Positions 37,166 to 47,181 of a stretch of 64,000 nucleotides of DNA are shown piece by piece. Each line of letters opens with the position of its first letter. The first letter of the stretch is position 1. The DNA lies in assembly GCA_947627465.1 (NCBI GenBank), contig CANQWD010000013.1:1-64000 (forward strand), written 5' to 3'. Position numbers and translations under genes: made by a program. The DNA is from an uncultured Clostridia bacterium (GTDB lineage: Bacteria > Bacillota > Clostridia > Oscillospirales > Ruminococcaceae). The notes beneath the pieces were generated by a model that saw only the letters and a list, made by a program, of their open reading frames with translations, was not told where the DNA came from and did no database searches.

Positions 37166-37894
37166 ATGAAAAAACAATTTCTGAAAATCGTTTCAACAGC
37201 GGCGGCACTGACGGCGGCACTGACGTTCAGCCTAAACAGCGCTTCAGCTTATTCGTCAACAACGACCGCCGACACGGTCGTTGTTACCGAGGAAATGTTG
37301 GAAAAGCACAGCGAATACATCGAAGCATACAATAACGCATACGATAAGGCTCTCAAAGAGGAAATGTCAGACATTGAGGAAGCCGTTGCAAAAGCACAAA
37401 ATAAGACCGAGCGCGGCGAATACACCGAAGACCCGCACAGCGTCAGACGTAAAATAGCCGAGGAAAAAGCCAAAGCTGAATGTGAAAAGCTTAGTCTTTC
37501 GTCCAACTCATTTAAGCTCACAGCTTATGAAAACTCTGTTTGGCCGGGATGGCACGAATCTTTTGTTCTGCCTTCCGATGTTGGCTCCAATTCACTTACA
37601 TTTTTTAATCCACCCAACTTTTTTAAATGCTATACTAACGGCGGATACGCCTCCATTACCCCAATAGAGGGTTACAAAGGAAATCTTAAGTCCGTTCGAA
37701 TTGATATCACATACACTGACGGTACCACGGATTACTCATACAAAAAAGGAAATGAATCATCGGTAAACACGTATGTAACGGGTTCCGCCAATAAAAAGAT
37801 CGAACGTGCAACATATAGATTTACTTTATATGAAGGCGACACGGTTGCCGCGGATATAAAAGAGTACGCGATCATTACTTTGATTAGCGGCTGA
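37166..37894 (+). CDS. Secreted protein of unknown function, paralog 1
   Basis: Signal peptide MKKQFLKIVSTAAALTAALTFSLNSASA. Confidence 0.75.
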   Translation: MKKQFLKIVSTAAALTAALTFSLNSASAYSSTTTADTVVVTEEMLEKHSEYIEAYNNAYDKALKEEMSDIEEAVAKAQNKTERGEYTEDPHSVRRKIAEEKAKAECEKLSLSSNSFKLTAYENSVWPGWHESFVLPSDVGSNSLTFFNPPNFFKCYTNGGYASITPIEGYKGNLKSVRIDITYTDGTTDYSYKKGNESSVNTYVTGSANKKIERATYRFTLYEGDTVAADIKEYAIITLISG

Positions 37895-37957
37895 TAAATA
37901 ACTTGAAGCATAATTAAGAAAGGCCCCCCGAAGAATTGAATTGCCCCATTATAATAC

Positions 37958-37984
37958 AAAAAGCCCTTTATCAAGGGCTTTTTT
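37958..37984 (+). terminator. Intrinsic terminator
   Basis: AAGCCCTT tatc AAGGGCTTTTTT. Confidence 0.75.
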
Positions 37985-38080
37985 CAAAATTTATTACATA
38001 ATTGCCTCATAAATCCCGCCGCGCGGATTTGATTGTGCACTATGCACAACGAAAAAGTATTCTTTTGTTTAATTTTACGC

Positions 38081-38141
38081 TTGACAATCAAGGCGTAAGT
38101 ATTTATAATGTTTATATAAGGGAATTTTTTCCTTATATAAA
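38081..38141 (+). promoter_or_regulatory. Perfect promoter plus start-proximal stem-loop, secreted paralog 2
   Basis: TTGACA(38081)-N17-TATAAT(38104); TTTATATAAGG...CCTTATATAAA (38111-38141). Confidence 0.75.
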
Positions 38142-38175
38142 TTATTTTATAATACCATTAGGCAAGAAGTTTGGA

Positions 38176-38931
38176 ATGGGTGTTACTATGAAAAAAAGGC
38201 TTTTAAAAATCGCCGCCGTGTCCGCGGCAGCAACATTGACTTTAACGTGCGGTGTATGCAGCGCCGTTGCCGACAACACAAAAACGTCCGCGCCGGCAGA
38301 TGAAATCACAATAGTGGATGAGCAAATGATGGCGGCAAACAACAAATACGCGGAGGCTTACAACAAGGCTTTTGAAGAAGCGCTTATTGAAGAAGGGGCT
38401 AAAATTGACGAAAGCATTACCATCAGCGCTTGCGAGAAAGATTGTCGACGGCGCGGCGTTGCCGTTCAAGAACCTCATGAAATTGCGCGCGAAAACGCAA
38501 AGAAAACGGCTGAAGAAAAATCCTCGGCAGCTAAAGCGTATGCCGAAACCGCAATTGGGCTTAATTTGTTAGGCACTTCGGCGTATAATCATTGGGGAGG
38601 TAAATTTTATGTTTTCAGCGTTGAGGAAACAAAGCTCTCATTCCGTGAACCCGACAGCTTTAACCTCACTTTGGGAAATATGAGCGGAAGAATGACAGCC
38701 ACAAACGGCTATGATGGCAACTATAAAAAATGTACCGTTACGCTCTACTTTGAAAACGGGCAGGTATCAACCAATACCGTTACCTCAAACAACAAGAGTT
38801 TTGCTGTTAAGGCCGATTCAAAAGGTCCGATCATTCAGCGCGCCGTTTATGAGTTCACTATGTATAACGGCACGGGAAGCAGTTCAAGACCATTGGATGT
38901 AGCTACCGTAACTTTGCAAAGAATGGAATAA
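38176..38931 (+). CDS. Secreted protein of unknown function, paralog 2
   Basis: Signal peptide MKKRLLKIAAVSAAATLTLTCGVCSAVA; similar to paralog 1 (EAYNNAYDKALKEE / EAYNKAFEEALIEE); exact start approximate. Confidence 0.7.
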   Translation: MGVTMKKRLLKIAAVSAAATLTLTCGVCSAVADNTKTSAPADEITIVDEQMMAANNKYAEAYNKAFEEALIEEGAKIDESITISACEKDCRRRGVAVQEPHEIARENAKKTAEEKSSAAKAYAETAIGLNLLGTSAYNHWGGKFYVFSVEETKLSFREPDSFNLTLGNMSGRMTATNGYDGNYKKCTVTLYFENGQVSTNTVTSNNKSFAVKADSKGPIIQRAVYEFTMYNGTGSSSRPLDVATVTLQRME

Positions 38932-38958
38932 GACCGTCTGCTTTTTAATACGCAATAT

Positions 38959-38990
38959 AAATCACCCCGCGGTTTTTCGCGGGGTGATTT
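38959..38990. terminator. Strong terminator-like hairpin
   Basis: AAATCACCCCGCG...CGCGGGGTGATTT. Confidence 0.75.
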
Positions 38991-39009
38991 ACTGTTTTCC
39001 ATGCAAATC

Positions 39010-39041
39010 GGCGCGGCGTTTCTATCAAGAAACGCCGCGCC
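39010..39041. terminator. Strong hairpin downstream of glgD
   Basis: GGCGCGGCGTTTCT...AGAAACGCCGCGCC. Confidence 0.65.
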
Positions 39042-39065
39042 TTACTATTTAGAATTCGATATCGG

Positions 39066-40190
39066 TCAAACCACTCCGCCCTTGGAAATGTATACGGGGA
39101 AGTCCGCCGAGCCGGTGATAGTGCGGTTCTTTGTGATCGTCACGTCTTTATCGGCAACCGCGTTGATAAAGCTTGCCTTTTCCTCGATAACGGCGCCCTG
39201 CATTACGATACTGTCCTTTACCACCGCGCCCTTGCCGACCTTAACGCCGCGGAACAATACGGAATTCTCAACCGTACCGTCAATAATGCAGCCGTCGGCG
39301 ACAAGCGAGGATTTAACCGAGCAGTCGATTCCGTACTTCGCGGGAGCAACGTCGCGAACCTTTGTGTAAATAGGCGTATCGAGCGAGAAAACTTCGCGCG
39401 AAATATCGCGGTTTTTCATATCCATTGTCGCCTTGTAGTACGATTTCATGGAATCTATGATCTCGAAATACTTCTCGTACTTATAACCCATGATTTTGAA
39501 ATCGTGCAGCTTGTGCTGAAGAATATCGGTCTCGAAGCTGTAAAGGCTTCTGCACTCGCTCTCGCGGATAATATCCTCTAGGAACTTGCGCTTCATAACG
39601 TAAACGTTCAGCGCAGCATTCATCTCGCCGCTTATAGCGGGTCTCGCGAGAACGTCGTAAACCTCGCCGCTCTCGTTTACGCACAAAATCGTCTGCAGCT
39701 GAGCGCGCTCGGTATCATAAACGACTTTTCCGTAAACACAGGTGATATCCGCTTCGTTCTTCTCATGGAAATCAACTATGGGCTTTAAGTCCATATTTGC
39801 GATAACGTTGCTGTCCGTCATAACGACGTATTCCGCGTTGCTTTCGTGAATAAACTCGCCCGCGCCCGCGAGAGCCTCAAGTCTGCCGCGGTACATACCC
39901 GCGTTCTCTCTGCCATACGGCGGGAGTATGTGAAGTCCGCCCGTCTTGCGTGCGAGATCCCACTCGGAGCCCATTCCGAGGTGGTTCATCAGCGAATAGT
40001 AATTCTGCTTTGTGATAATTCCGACTTGAGTTATGCCCGAATTTACCATTCCGGAAAGCGGGAAATCGATCAGGCGATACTTACTGCCGAAAGGAACGCT
40101 TGCCATAGCTCTCGCCTTGGTAAGCTCGGGAAGGGTCTGCTCGTGCATATTGGCGAAGATCAAACCCAAAACGTTAGCCATACTTGCCAT
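39066..40190 (-). CDS. glgD: Glucose-1-phosphate adenylyltransferase subunit GlgD
   Basis: Nucleotidyltransferase; VPFGSKYRLIDFPLSGMVNSGI; downstream of glgC. Confidence 0.9.
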   Translation of the reverse strand: MASMANVLGLIFANMHEQTLPELTKARAMASVPFGSKYRLIDFPLSGMVNSGITQVGIITKQNYYSLMNHLGMGSEWDLARKTGGLHILPPYGRENAGMYRGRLEALAGAGEFIHESNAEYVVMTDSNVIANMDLKPIVDFHEKNEADITCVYGKVVYDTERAQLQTILCVNESGEVYDVLARPAISGEMNAALNVYVMKRKFLEDIIRESECRSLYSFETDILQHKLHDFKIMGYKYEKYFEIIDSMKSYYKATMDMKNRDISREVFSLDTPIYTKVRDVAPAKYGIDCSVKSSLVADGCIIDGTVENSVLFRGVKVGKGAVVKDSIVMQGAVIEEKASFINAVADKDVTITKNRTITGSADFPVYISKGGVV

Positions 40191-40208
40191 ATCAAACAGT
40201 CCTCCTTC

Positions 40209-41414
40209 TTATATATCCTGTGAAATCATAGCCTTTGGCGGAGCCACGGCTTTATCCGAAACGCTTACGTGATGTCCGATAACAGCGACGCCCCACTGCG
40301 ATTTGTCCTCGATAAGCTCGGGACGTTCGCCGATATGCGCGCCCTCTCCGATAACGCAGTCCTCGCCGACAATGGCGTATTCGATTACCGCGCCTTTCTT
40401 GATGACGGAATTGGGCATTATAATGGAATCGCGGACTATCGCGCCCTCCTCGACGGTAACTCCCGCGAACAGAACGGAGAAGTCTATCATTCCGTTTATC
40501 TCGCAGCCCTCGGCTATCATCGAGTTCTCAATTCTCGATTGAGGACCCGCGTAGTGCGGCGGCATAACGGGGTTTCTGGAATATATCTTCCAGCTGTCGT
40601 CCAGCAGATCAAGTGGAACTTTCGGGTCGAGAACGTCCATATTCGCTTCCCACAAGCTGTCGATAGTGCCAACGTCTTTCCAGTAGCCGTCGAAGTGGTA
40701 TGCCACCATCTTCTCCTTGTTGTTGAGCATTGCGGGAATTATGTTCTTACCGAAATCCTTTGTCGCGCCCTCGTCGTTTTCGTTTTCGATAAGATAAGCG
40801 CGGAGCTTCTGCCACGAGAACACGTAGATACCCATGGAAGCAAGGTTGGATTTCGGCTCTTTGGGCTTCTCGGCGAACTCGGTTATCATGCCGTTTTCAT
40901 CAGCCGTCATAATTCCGAAGCGCGGAGCCTCCTCCCACGGAACTTCAAGAACGGCGATCGTCGCGTCCGCGTTCTTTTCCTTATGGAAGTCAACCATTTT
41001 GGAATAATCCATTTTATAAATGTGGTCGCCCGAGAGAATTACAACATACTCGGGGCTGTATCGATCGATAAATCCGATATTCTGATAAATAGCGTTTGCC
41101 GTGCCCGAATACCAGCTCTTTCCGTTCGCGGTCTCATAAGGCGGCAGAACGTGCACGCCGCCGTGCGCTCTGTCCAAGCCCCACGGCTGTCCGTTGCCGA
41201 TATACTCGTTGAGCACCATAGGCTGATACTGCGTAAGCACGCCCACCGTATCGATGCCCGAATTCACGCAATTGGAAAGCGGGAAGTCAATTATTCTGTA
41301 CTTTCCGCCGTAAGGCACGGCGGGCTTTGCCATATCCTGCGTCAGCGCGTACAAGCGGCTGCCTTGACCACCCGCGAGCAGCATCGCGACGCACTCTTTT
41401 TTTATGTGGTTCAT
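40209..41414 (-). CDS. glgC: Glucose-1-phosphate adenylyltransferase
   Basis: [40 protein letters not shown]. Confidence 0.95.
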   Translation of the reverse strand: MNHIKKECVAMLLAGGQGSRLYALTQDMAKPAVPYGGKYRIIDFPLSNCVNSGIDTVGVLTQYQPMVLNEYIGNGQPWGLDRAHGGVHVLPPYETANGKSWYSGTANAIYQNIGFIDRYSPEYVVILSGDHIYKMDYSKMVDFHKEKNADATIAVLEVPWEEAPRFGIMTADENGMITEFAEKPKEPKSNLASMGIYVFSWQKLRAYLIENENDEGATKDFGKNIIPAMLNNKEKMVAYHFDGYWKDVGTIDSLWEANMDVLDPKVPLDLLDDSWKIYSRNPVMPPHYAGPQSRIENSMIAEGCEINGMIDFSVLFAGVTVEEGAIVRDSIIMPNSVIKKGAVIEYAIVGEDCVIGEGAHIGERPELIEDKSQWGVAVIGHHVSVSDKAVAPPKAMISQDI

Positions 41415-41503
41415 AATCTGTGTCCTCCTTATTTTATTTTCAATTCAAATAGTGTAGTGCAGATAGTGCAGCTTTTTAATTGGGCATATTGGATTCCGTC
41501 CGT

Positions 41504-43675
41504 TTATCTTTTGTGCTTGCCCTTGCGCTTTGAATTTCTGTTCGCGTTGTTATTCGTGTTTTGCGGCTTTGAAGCAGGCTGCGATTGCTGAGTCGGCTGC
41601 GCTTGCTGCGCCGCTTCCGACTTCGGTGCTTCCTCGGCTTGAGGCTCGGGCTTAGGCTCGAGGTTCGTTTCGGGCTTAGGCTCGGATTTTGCCTCAGACT
41701 TAGTCTCGGGGGTCGGCTCGGATCTTACTTCGGGCTTCGGCTCGGGTTTCACCTCTGCGACAGGCTCCGGAGCGTGAGGATCTCTGATATTGCGCGGCTT
41801 TAAGAATATAGCCGACATAGGCGGGATATCGAGCGTAATTCTATACTGCTCGTCGTGCATCGGCTGTTCCTTAGCGGTAACGGTGCCGTTTGAAATGCCC
41901 GTGCCGCCGAACTCTACCGCGTCGCTCGTGAATACCTCCTCATAATCCGCAAAATACGGAACGCCTATCTCGTATATCTCATGACGAACAGGCTGGAAAT
42001 TGCAGACCACAATGATCTCGTCCTTGTTTTTGGCGATACGTCTGAACGCGATAACCGAATTCTGATTATCCTCGGCGGAGATCCAGTGGAAGCCCTCCCA
42101 GCTTGTATCGCACTCCCACAGTTCGGGGTTCTCCTTATAGAACTTGTTGATTGCCTTGACGTACTGATGATATTTATAGTGCGGCTCGAATTCGAGAACC
42201 TCCCAATCAAGCTGCGTCTGGAAGTTCCACTCCTTGTACTGCGCGAACTCCTGCCCCATAAACATCAGCTTTTTGCCGGGGTGCGCCATCATATAGCCCA
42301 GGAACGTTCTCATTGAGTTAAAGCGGTACTCTCTCGGGCCGCCCATCTTGTCGAGCATTGAGCACTTGCCGTAAACGACCTCGTCGTGGCTTATCGGTAG
42401 CACAAAATTCTCGGAGAACGCGTAGTAGAACGAGAACGTAACGAGATTGTGATTATACGGTCTGCCGAGCGGATCCATGCTCATATAACGGAGCATATCG
42501 TTCATCCAGCCCATATTCCACTTGAAATTGAAGCCCAATCCGCCAATATCCGCGGGCTTTGTTACCATAGGCCACGCGGTGCTTTCCTCGGCGATCATAA
42601 GGATATTCGGGTGTTCCTTAAATACCGCCGCGTTGAGCTTCTGCAAAAACGCTATTGCTTCAATATTCTCCTTGCCGCCCTTTTGGTTCGGACGCCACTC
42701 GCCCTGACGGCGGTCGTAATCGAGATAAAGCATTGAAGCGACGGCGTCAACGCGAAGTCCGTCGATATGGTACTTCTCTATCCAGTAATTCGCGTTGGAA
42801 ACAAGGAAGCTCTGCACCTCGGCAAGCCCCCAGTTGAACACGTTCGTGCCCCAGCTCTTATGCTCGCGCTTGAACGGGTCGTCATACTCATAGCAGAAAT
42901 CGCCGTCCCACTCGTAAAGCCCCGCCGCGTCTTTCGGGAAATGCGCGGGAACCCAGTCCATGATAACGCCGATATCCGCTTGGTGGCACTTGTCTATGAA
43001 ATACATAAAGTCGTGCGGCGTTCCGAAACGCGACGTCGGCGCGAAGTAGCCTATCTGCTGATAGCCCCACGAGCCGTCGAACGGATACTCGCCCACAGGC
43101 ATAAGTTCGATATGAGTGTAACCCATTTCCTTGATATAAGGGATAAGCTCATCCGCGAGCATTTTGTAGCTCAGGAAGTTCTCGCCGTTACGCTTCCAAG
43201 AGCCTGCGTTCAATTCGTAGATGTTGATCGGGCTTTCGTAGACGTTGGTTTTCGAGAGCTTTTCCCGATATTTCCCATCGCCCCAATTATATCCCTCGAT
43301 ATCGTAAAACTTTGTAGCTGTGTTCGGGCGCAGCTCCATGTGATATCCATAAGGGTCGGCTTTGAGCTTTATCAGTCCGTCCGGGGCTTCAACGCTGTAC
43401 TTGTAATTGTCGTACTGCTTAATGCCCTCCACAAACAGCTCCCAAATGCCCGCGTCGCTGATCTTATTCATTCTGTGCTGCATTCTGTCCCAGTGGTCGA
43501 AATCACCCACCACACTTACGGATTTTGCGTGCGGAGCCCAACATCTGAAAATGACGCCGTTTTTTCCGCCCACGGTTTCTTTGTGCGATCCGAAAAATTC
43601 ATACGCGTGCGCGTTTTCGCCCTGATGGAACAAATACAGCGGCACGTTGTACTTTTCGGGAACATCGATTGCCAT
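41504..43675 (-). CDS. glgB: 1,4-alpha-glucan branching enzyme with low-complexity C-terminal tail
   Basis: GH13 motifs DWVPAHFP, DGLRVDAVASMLYLDY, ISHDEVVYGK; tail rich in P/E/K then N/Q. Confidence 0.95.
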   Translation of the reverse strand: MAIDVPEKYNVPLYLFHQGENAHAYEFFGSHKETVGGKNGVIFRCWAPHAKSVSVVGDFDHWDRMQHRMNKISDAGIWELFVEGIKQYDNYKYSVEAPDGLIKLKADPYGYHMELRPNTATKFYDIEGYNWGDGKYREKLSKTNVYESPINIYELNAGSWKRNGENFLSYKMLADELIPYIKEMGYTHIELMPVGEYPFDGSWGYQQIGYFAPTSRFGTPHDFMYFIDKCHQADIGVIMDWVPAHFPKDAAGLYEWDGDFCYEYDDPFKREHKSWGTNVFNWGLAEVQSFLVSNANYWIEKYHIDGLRVDAVASMLYLDYDRRQGEWRPNQKGGKENIEAIAFLQKLNAAVFKEHPNILMIAEESTAWPMVTKPADIGGLGFNFKWNMGWMNDMLRYMSMDPLGRPYNHNLVTFSFYYAFSENFVLPISHDEVVYGKCSMLDKMGGPREYRFNSMRTFLGYMMAHPGKKLMFMGQEFAQYKEWNFQTQLDWEVLEFEPHYKYHQYVKAINKFYKENPELWECDTSWEGFHWISAEDNQNSVIAFRRIAKNKDEIIVVCNFQPVRHEIYEIGVPYFADYEEVFTSDAVEFGGTGISNGTVTAKEQPMHDEQYRITLDIPPMSAIFLKPRNIRDPHAPEPVAEVKPEPKPEVRSEPTPETKSEAKSEPKPETNLEPKPEPQAEEAPKSEAAQQAQPTQQSQPASKPQNTNNNANRNSKRKGKHKR

Positions 43676-44087
43676 TTTAAAATACCTCCCACTTAACAGT
43701 TGACAGTTTATAGTTTACGGTTGACATCGGTTTTTTATAATAGAAATTTGTCAACTCTTTTGTAAAAACACGTCACGGTGTTTTTGATAAATTTAACCAA
43801 ACTTTATCACCGCTTTATGTTTTTGTTACTACCATTGTAACATATATGTCAAAATTTTGCAAGTGGTTTGTTGGTTTTTTATGATTTTTCACATTTTTAT
43901 TTTAGTATTTTGTGAAAAATATACAGCGTTTGTAATGTAATTTGCAAGAAAACGTTTACATAGGCAGATTTAACATATTTTTTTCGACAATTTAGGTTAA
44001 CTTTGCCGCATGGTTTTCGCAAATTTAGCACTTTTGCACAACTGTGGTTTTACTTAACTAAATTTTACTGTTAATTTCAAATCGGTA

Positions 44088-46364
44088 TCAGCCGACCACC
44101 GCCGCGATAACGCTGATATCGTCGTCGCGTCCGTTGTTGGAATTCCGCGCCGCCTTAGCTATTCGCTCGGAAAGCTCGGACGGGTCAGAGGATCTCGACA
44201 GCTCGCGCGACAGCCATTGCTCGTCGGGCGCCGCTCCGTCCGTCATCATGAGGATAACGTCGCCTTTTTGCACTACAAATCTCTGCGCGGGCACGGTGAG
44301 TTTTCCGCCCGTCCCCGCGGGCGGCGAGGAAAGGGACGCGCGGATAAGCCGATCGTCTGATTTTATGTAAGTGGTCGCCGCGCCCGCTTTATAAACGGCG
44401 CATTCGCCGCTGTTGAGGTCTATCTTACAGATATCGAGCGTGGCGAAGCTCTCGTCGGCGCTTTTTACCATGAGTACGGTATTCACGGTCTCAAGCGCCG
44501 CGGAGAGCGCTATGCCGCTTTTGAGCAGTTTCGACATCACCGAGCACGCCATTGTTGAATCCACTCTCGCGCGGCTGCCCGTGCCCATTCCGTCGGAAAG
44601 TATCACGTACAGAGCGCCGTCCGCACCCGTAAAGCACTCGTAACAGTCGCCGCATACGCGGTTTTCGCCGCGCGCAAGCTGATACGCGCCTATTTTCGCG
44701 GAAAGCCTTGTGCGTTCAATGGAAGATATCCGAAAACGTTCGCCCGAGCCGCCTATCTCGGGCAATTCAAGTTCGCAGCCCACCGCGCTTGACAGCAGCG
44801 ACCCGAGATATTCGCGGGTAACTCGCGGCTCGGTGGCTCCATACGCCTCAAAGCGCAGCTTGCCGTTTTTGCCGCGCATTACGAAAACCTGCGCTTTTGC
44901 AACGCCGTTGTTTTTCAAAACCCGCTCGGCGCGTTCCTCGGCAGCGGTATCGCGGTCGTTCGACAGCGCGTCGGTGTTGAGACTGCCCATATCGCGCAGG
45001 ATGTCGCGCACTCCGCTCAACTGGTCGGTATAAATTCGTCTTAGTTCGCGCACGCGGCGCTCGTCCGCCATTGCCGAGACGTAACGCGAATATTCCGCGT
45101 CGACAGCCTTGATAACGCCCGCGCGATTCACGCAAAGCTCGGCGCAGTCGGGCGACATCGAAAACTCCGTAAGCTCAAAACCTGTGCGAAGCTGCATTAC
45201 CAAGCGGTTAAATTCCTTGTGGAACGTCTCATACTTTGCGCCCCAGCAGACCATGGAGTTCGGACAGGAACGGCAGGCGCGGTCGGCGGCACGGTCGGCG
45301 ATGTCGGCGGGGTTCAGCGTGTATTTTTTGTCGAGCACGTCCGCCGCCGCCGAAATTCCGCTTCCGATACCCGCGATAGCGTCCGCCGCAAAGTTGAGCC
45401 GCTCGTGTATCATTGCCGCCACGCCCTTGTCGGAAAACGCGCTTTCGGGAGCGCAAATTCTCTCCAAAGGCAAGACCGCGAACAGAGCGCCCGAAACGGC
45501 GGCTTCCGTCAAAATGCGCCATCCGCCCTCGTCGGCGTTTGCCGCAAGCATTCCCGCCGCGCAAAAAAACACATAACCCGCCGCGCATACGAGTTTTCCG
45601 CGCCTTGCGAACACTCCGCACGCCATCGCCGCAATTGCTATGACCGCCGCGCCCGAGCCTATCCGCCCGCCCGAGGTCGAAAGGCACAGTCCGCACAGCG
45701 CGGACAATATTACGGCGATGCCCGACGCGTTTTTTCTCGAGGTAAGTTCAAGCGCCGCAAAGCTCAAAACGACCCGCCCGAGATTTATGTATTTGTAATC
45801 CAGCGCCCCAAGCGGCATAAACGCCGCCGCGCAGGCGATACACAAAACCGAGGCGGCTTTGACGTCCGCGCCGAAATTGCCGATACTGCCGAGCGAACCC
45901 TCGCGGTTTTCCGCGTTTTCGTAAAGCGAGTTTACGCAAAGCGCGAAAACTCCCGCTGTGACCGCAGCGACGATCACCGAGAGCAGCTCCGAAGCGTTTG
46001 ACGTCTCGGATATTCGCGAAAAGAACACGGCGAGAAGCGCCGCCGCGCAGCGTTCAGCGGCGCGAAGCTTTTTGTTTCCGAAATCGGGAATGATCCGCGC
46101 TGCAAGAACTATCCCCAACGCACCAAGCCCCGAGAGCGCCGCGGGAAAACCGTGCAGAAGCGCGCCCAAAACGCCGCCGCTCATCGCGCCGATAAACGCC
46201 GTGCCGCCAAGCCCCGACGCGAGAGCCGCCGCACATGGAGCCGCCGCGAACGTGCCGCTGCCAAGCTCCATAAGCAAGGCAAGCAGACCGAGCGCCGTCT
46301 CTTTCAGCGGAAAAGCCGATCTCCGCGCCGTTCTCCTTTTTAAAATTGCCGCTTTTTCCGTCAT
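44088..46364 (-). CDS. spoIIE: Stage II sporulation protein E (PP2C phosphatase)
   Basis: Many N-terminal TMs; C-terminal ILSDGMGTGSRARVDSTMACSVMSKLL and ILMMTDGAAP. Confidence 0.9.
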   Translation of the reverse strand: MTEKAAILKRRTARRSAFPLKETALGLLALLMELGSGTFAAAPCAAALASGLGGTAFIGAMSGGVLGALLHGFPAALSGLGALGIVLAARIIPDFGNKKLRAAERCAAALLAVFFSRISETSNASELLSVIVAAVTAGVFALCVNSLYENAENREGSLGSIGNFGADVKAASVLCIACAAAFMPLGALDYKYINLGRVVLSFAALELTSRKNASGIAVILSALCGLCLSTSGGRIGSGAAVIAIAAMACGVFARRGKLVCAAGYVFFCAAGMLAANADEGGWRILTEAAVSGALFAVLPLERICAPESAFSDKGVAAMIHERLNFAADAIAGIGSGISAAADVLDKKYTLNPADIADRAADRACRSCPNSMVCWGAKYETFHKEFNRLVMQLRTGFELTEFSMSPDCAELCVNRAGVIKAVDAEYSRYVSAMADERRVRELRRIYTDQLSGVRDILRDMGSLNTDALSNDRDTAAEERAERVLKNNGVAKAQVFVMRGKNGKLRFEAYGATEPRVTREYLGSLLSSAVGCELELPEIGGSGERFRISSIERTRLSAKIGAYQLARGENRVCGDCYECFTGADGALYVILSDGMGTGSRARVDSTMACSVMSKLLKSGIALSAALETVNTVLMVKSADESFATLDICKIDLNSGECAVYKAGAATTYIKSDDRLIRASLSSPPAGTGGKLTVPAQRFVVQKGDVILMMTDGAAPDEQWLSRELSRSSDPSELSERIAKAARNSNNGRDDDISVIAAVVG

Positions 46365-46489
46365 AATTTTCAACTTCCTTTCCGTTAAACGGTAAGAATA
46401 TTGTATCACCAATACGTTGAAAACTCTGTCAAAATACGGTGGAGATTTTTGCACAATAAGGAAAAAGCGTGGATGTTTTCGGCGGATAA

Positions 46490-46518
46490 TTGACAACGCC
46501 GAGGATTTGTGTTATAAT
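46490..46518 (+). promoter_or_regulatory. Perfect sigma-A-type promoter for deaminase-rsmA operon
   Basis: TTGACA(46490)-N17-TATAAT(46513). Confidence 0.75.
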
Positions 46519-46683
46519 GGTATAGAAAAGCTTCTCCGCGCCACAAGCAAAGAGCTTTTATAACAGCGTTCTCTCCCCGTCTTCGCGGGGGAGAGAGAAA
46601 AACTTTTTACACAAGCTGTCTCCGCGCCGTATGCACGGAGGAAAACAAATTCGGTCGTGTATTTTAAGAAAGGACTGACGGTC

Positions 46684-47181
46684 ATGGAAAACAAACCGCG
46701 CGTTGACAAGATAAACTATTACCTCGACATCTCACAGACGGTCGCGGAACGCGCAACGTGTCTGCGGCGCAAATTTGGCGCAATTATCGTCAACAACGAC
46801 GAAATAATCTCAACGGGCTACGTCGGCGCTCCCCGCGGGCGCGTAAACTGCTCTGATCTCGGCGTTTGCACCCGCGAAAAGCTGAATATCCCGAAAGGGC
46901 AGCGTTATGAGCTTTGCCGCTCCGTCCACGCCGAAGCAAACTGCATAATCTCCGCGCCGCGCACCCTTATGATAGGCGCGACGCTGTACTTAGCCTGTCT
47001 GGACGCGAAAACCGGCGAGCTTTACGGAGACGTTGAGCCTTGCTCGATGTGCAAGCGCCTGATAATCAACGCCGGGATAGCTCAAGTGATAGTCCGCACC
47101 TCCCCGAGCGAATACCGTATCTTCAATGTGCAAGATTGGGTCGACAACGACAGCAGCTTGACCGAAAACGAGGGTTACTGA
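46684..47181 (+). CDS. dCMP deaminase-like zinc deaminase
   Basis: CRSVHAEANCI and VEPCSMCKRLI. Confidence 0.9.
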   Translation: MENKPRVDKINYYLDISQTVAERATCLRRKFGAIIVNNDEIISTGYVGAPRGRVNCSDLGVCTREKLNIPKGQRYELCRSVHAEANCIISAPRTLMIGATLYLACLDAKTGELYGDVEPCSMCKRLIINAGIAQVIVRTSPSEYRIFNVQDWVDNDSSLTENEGY

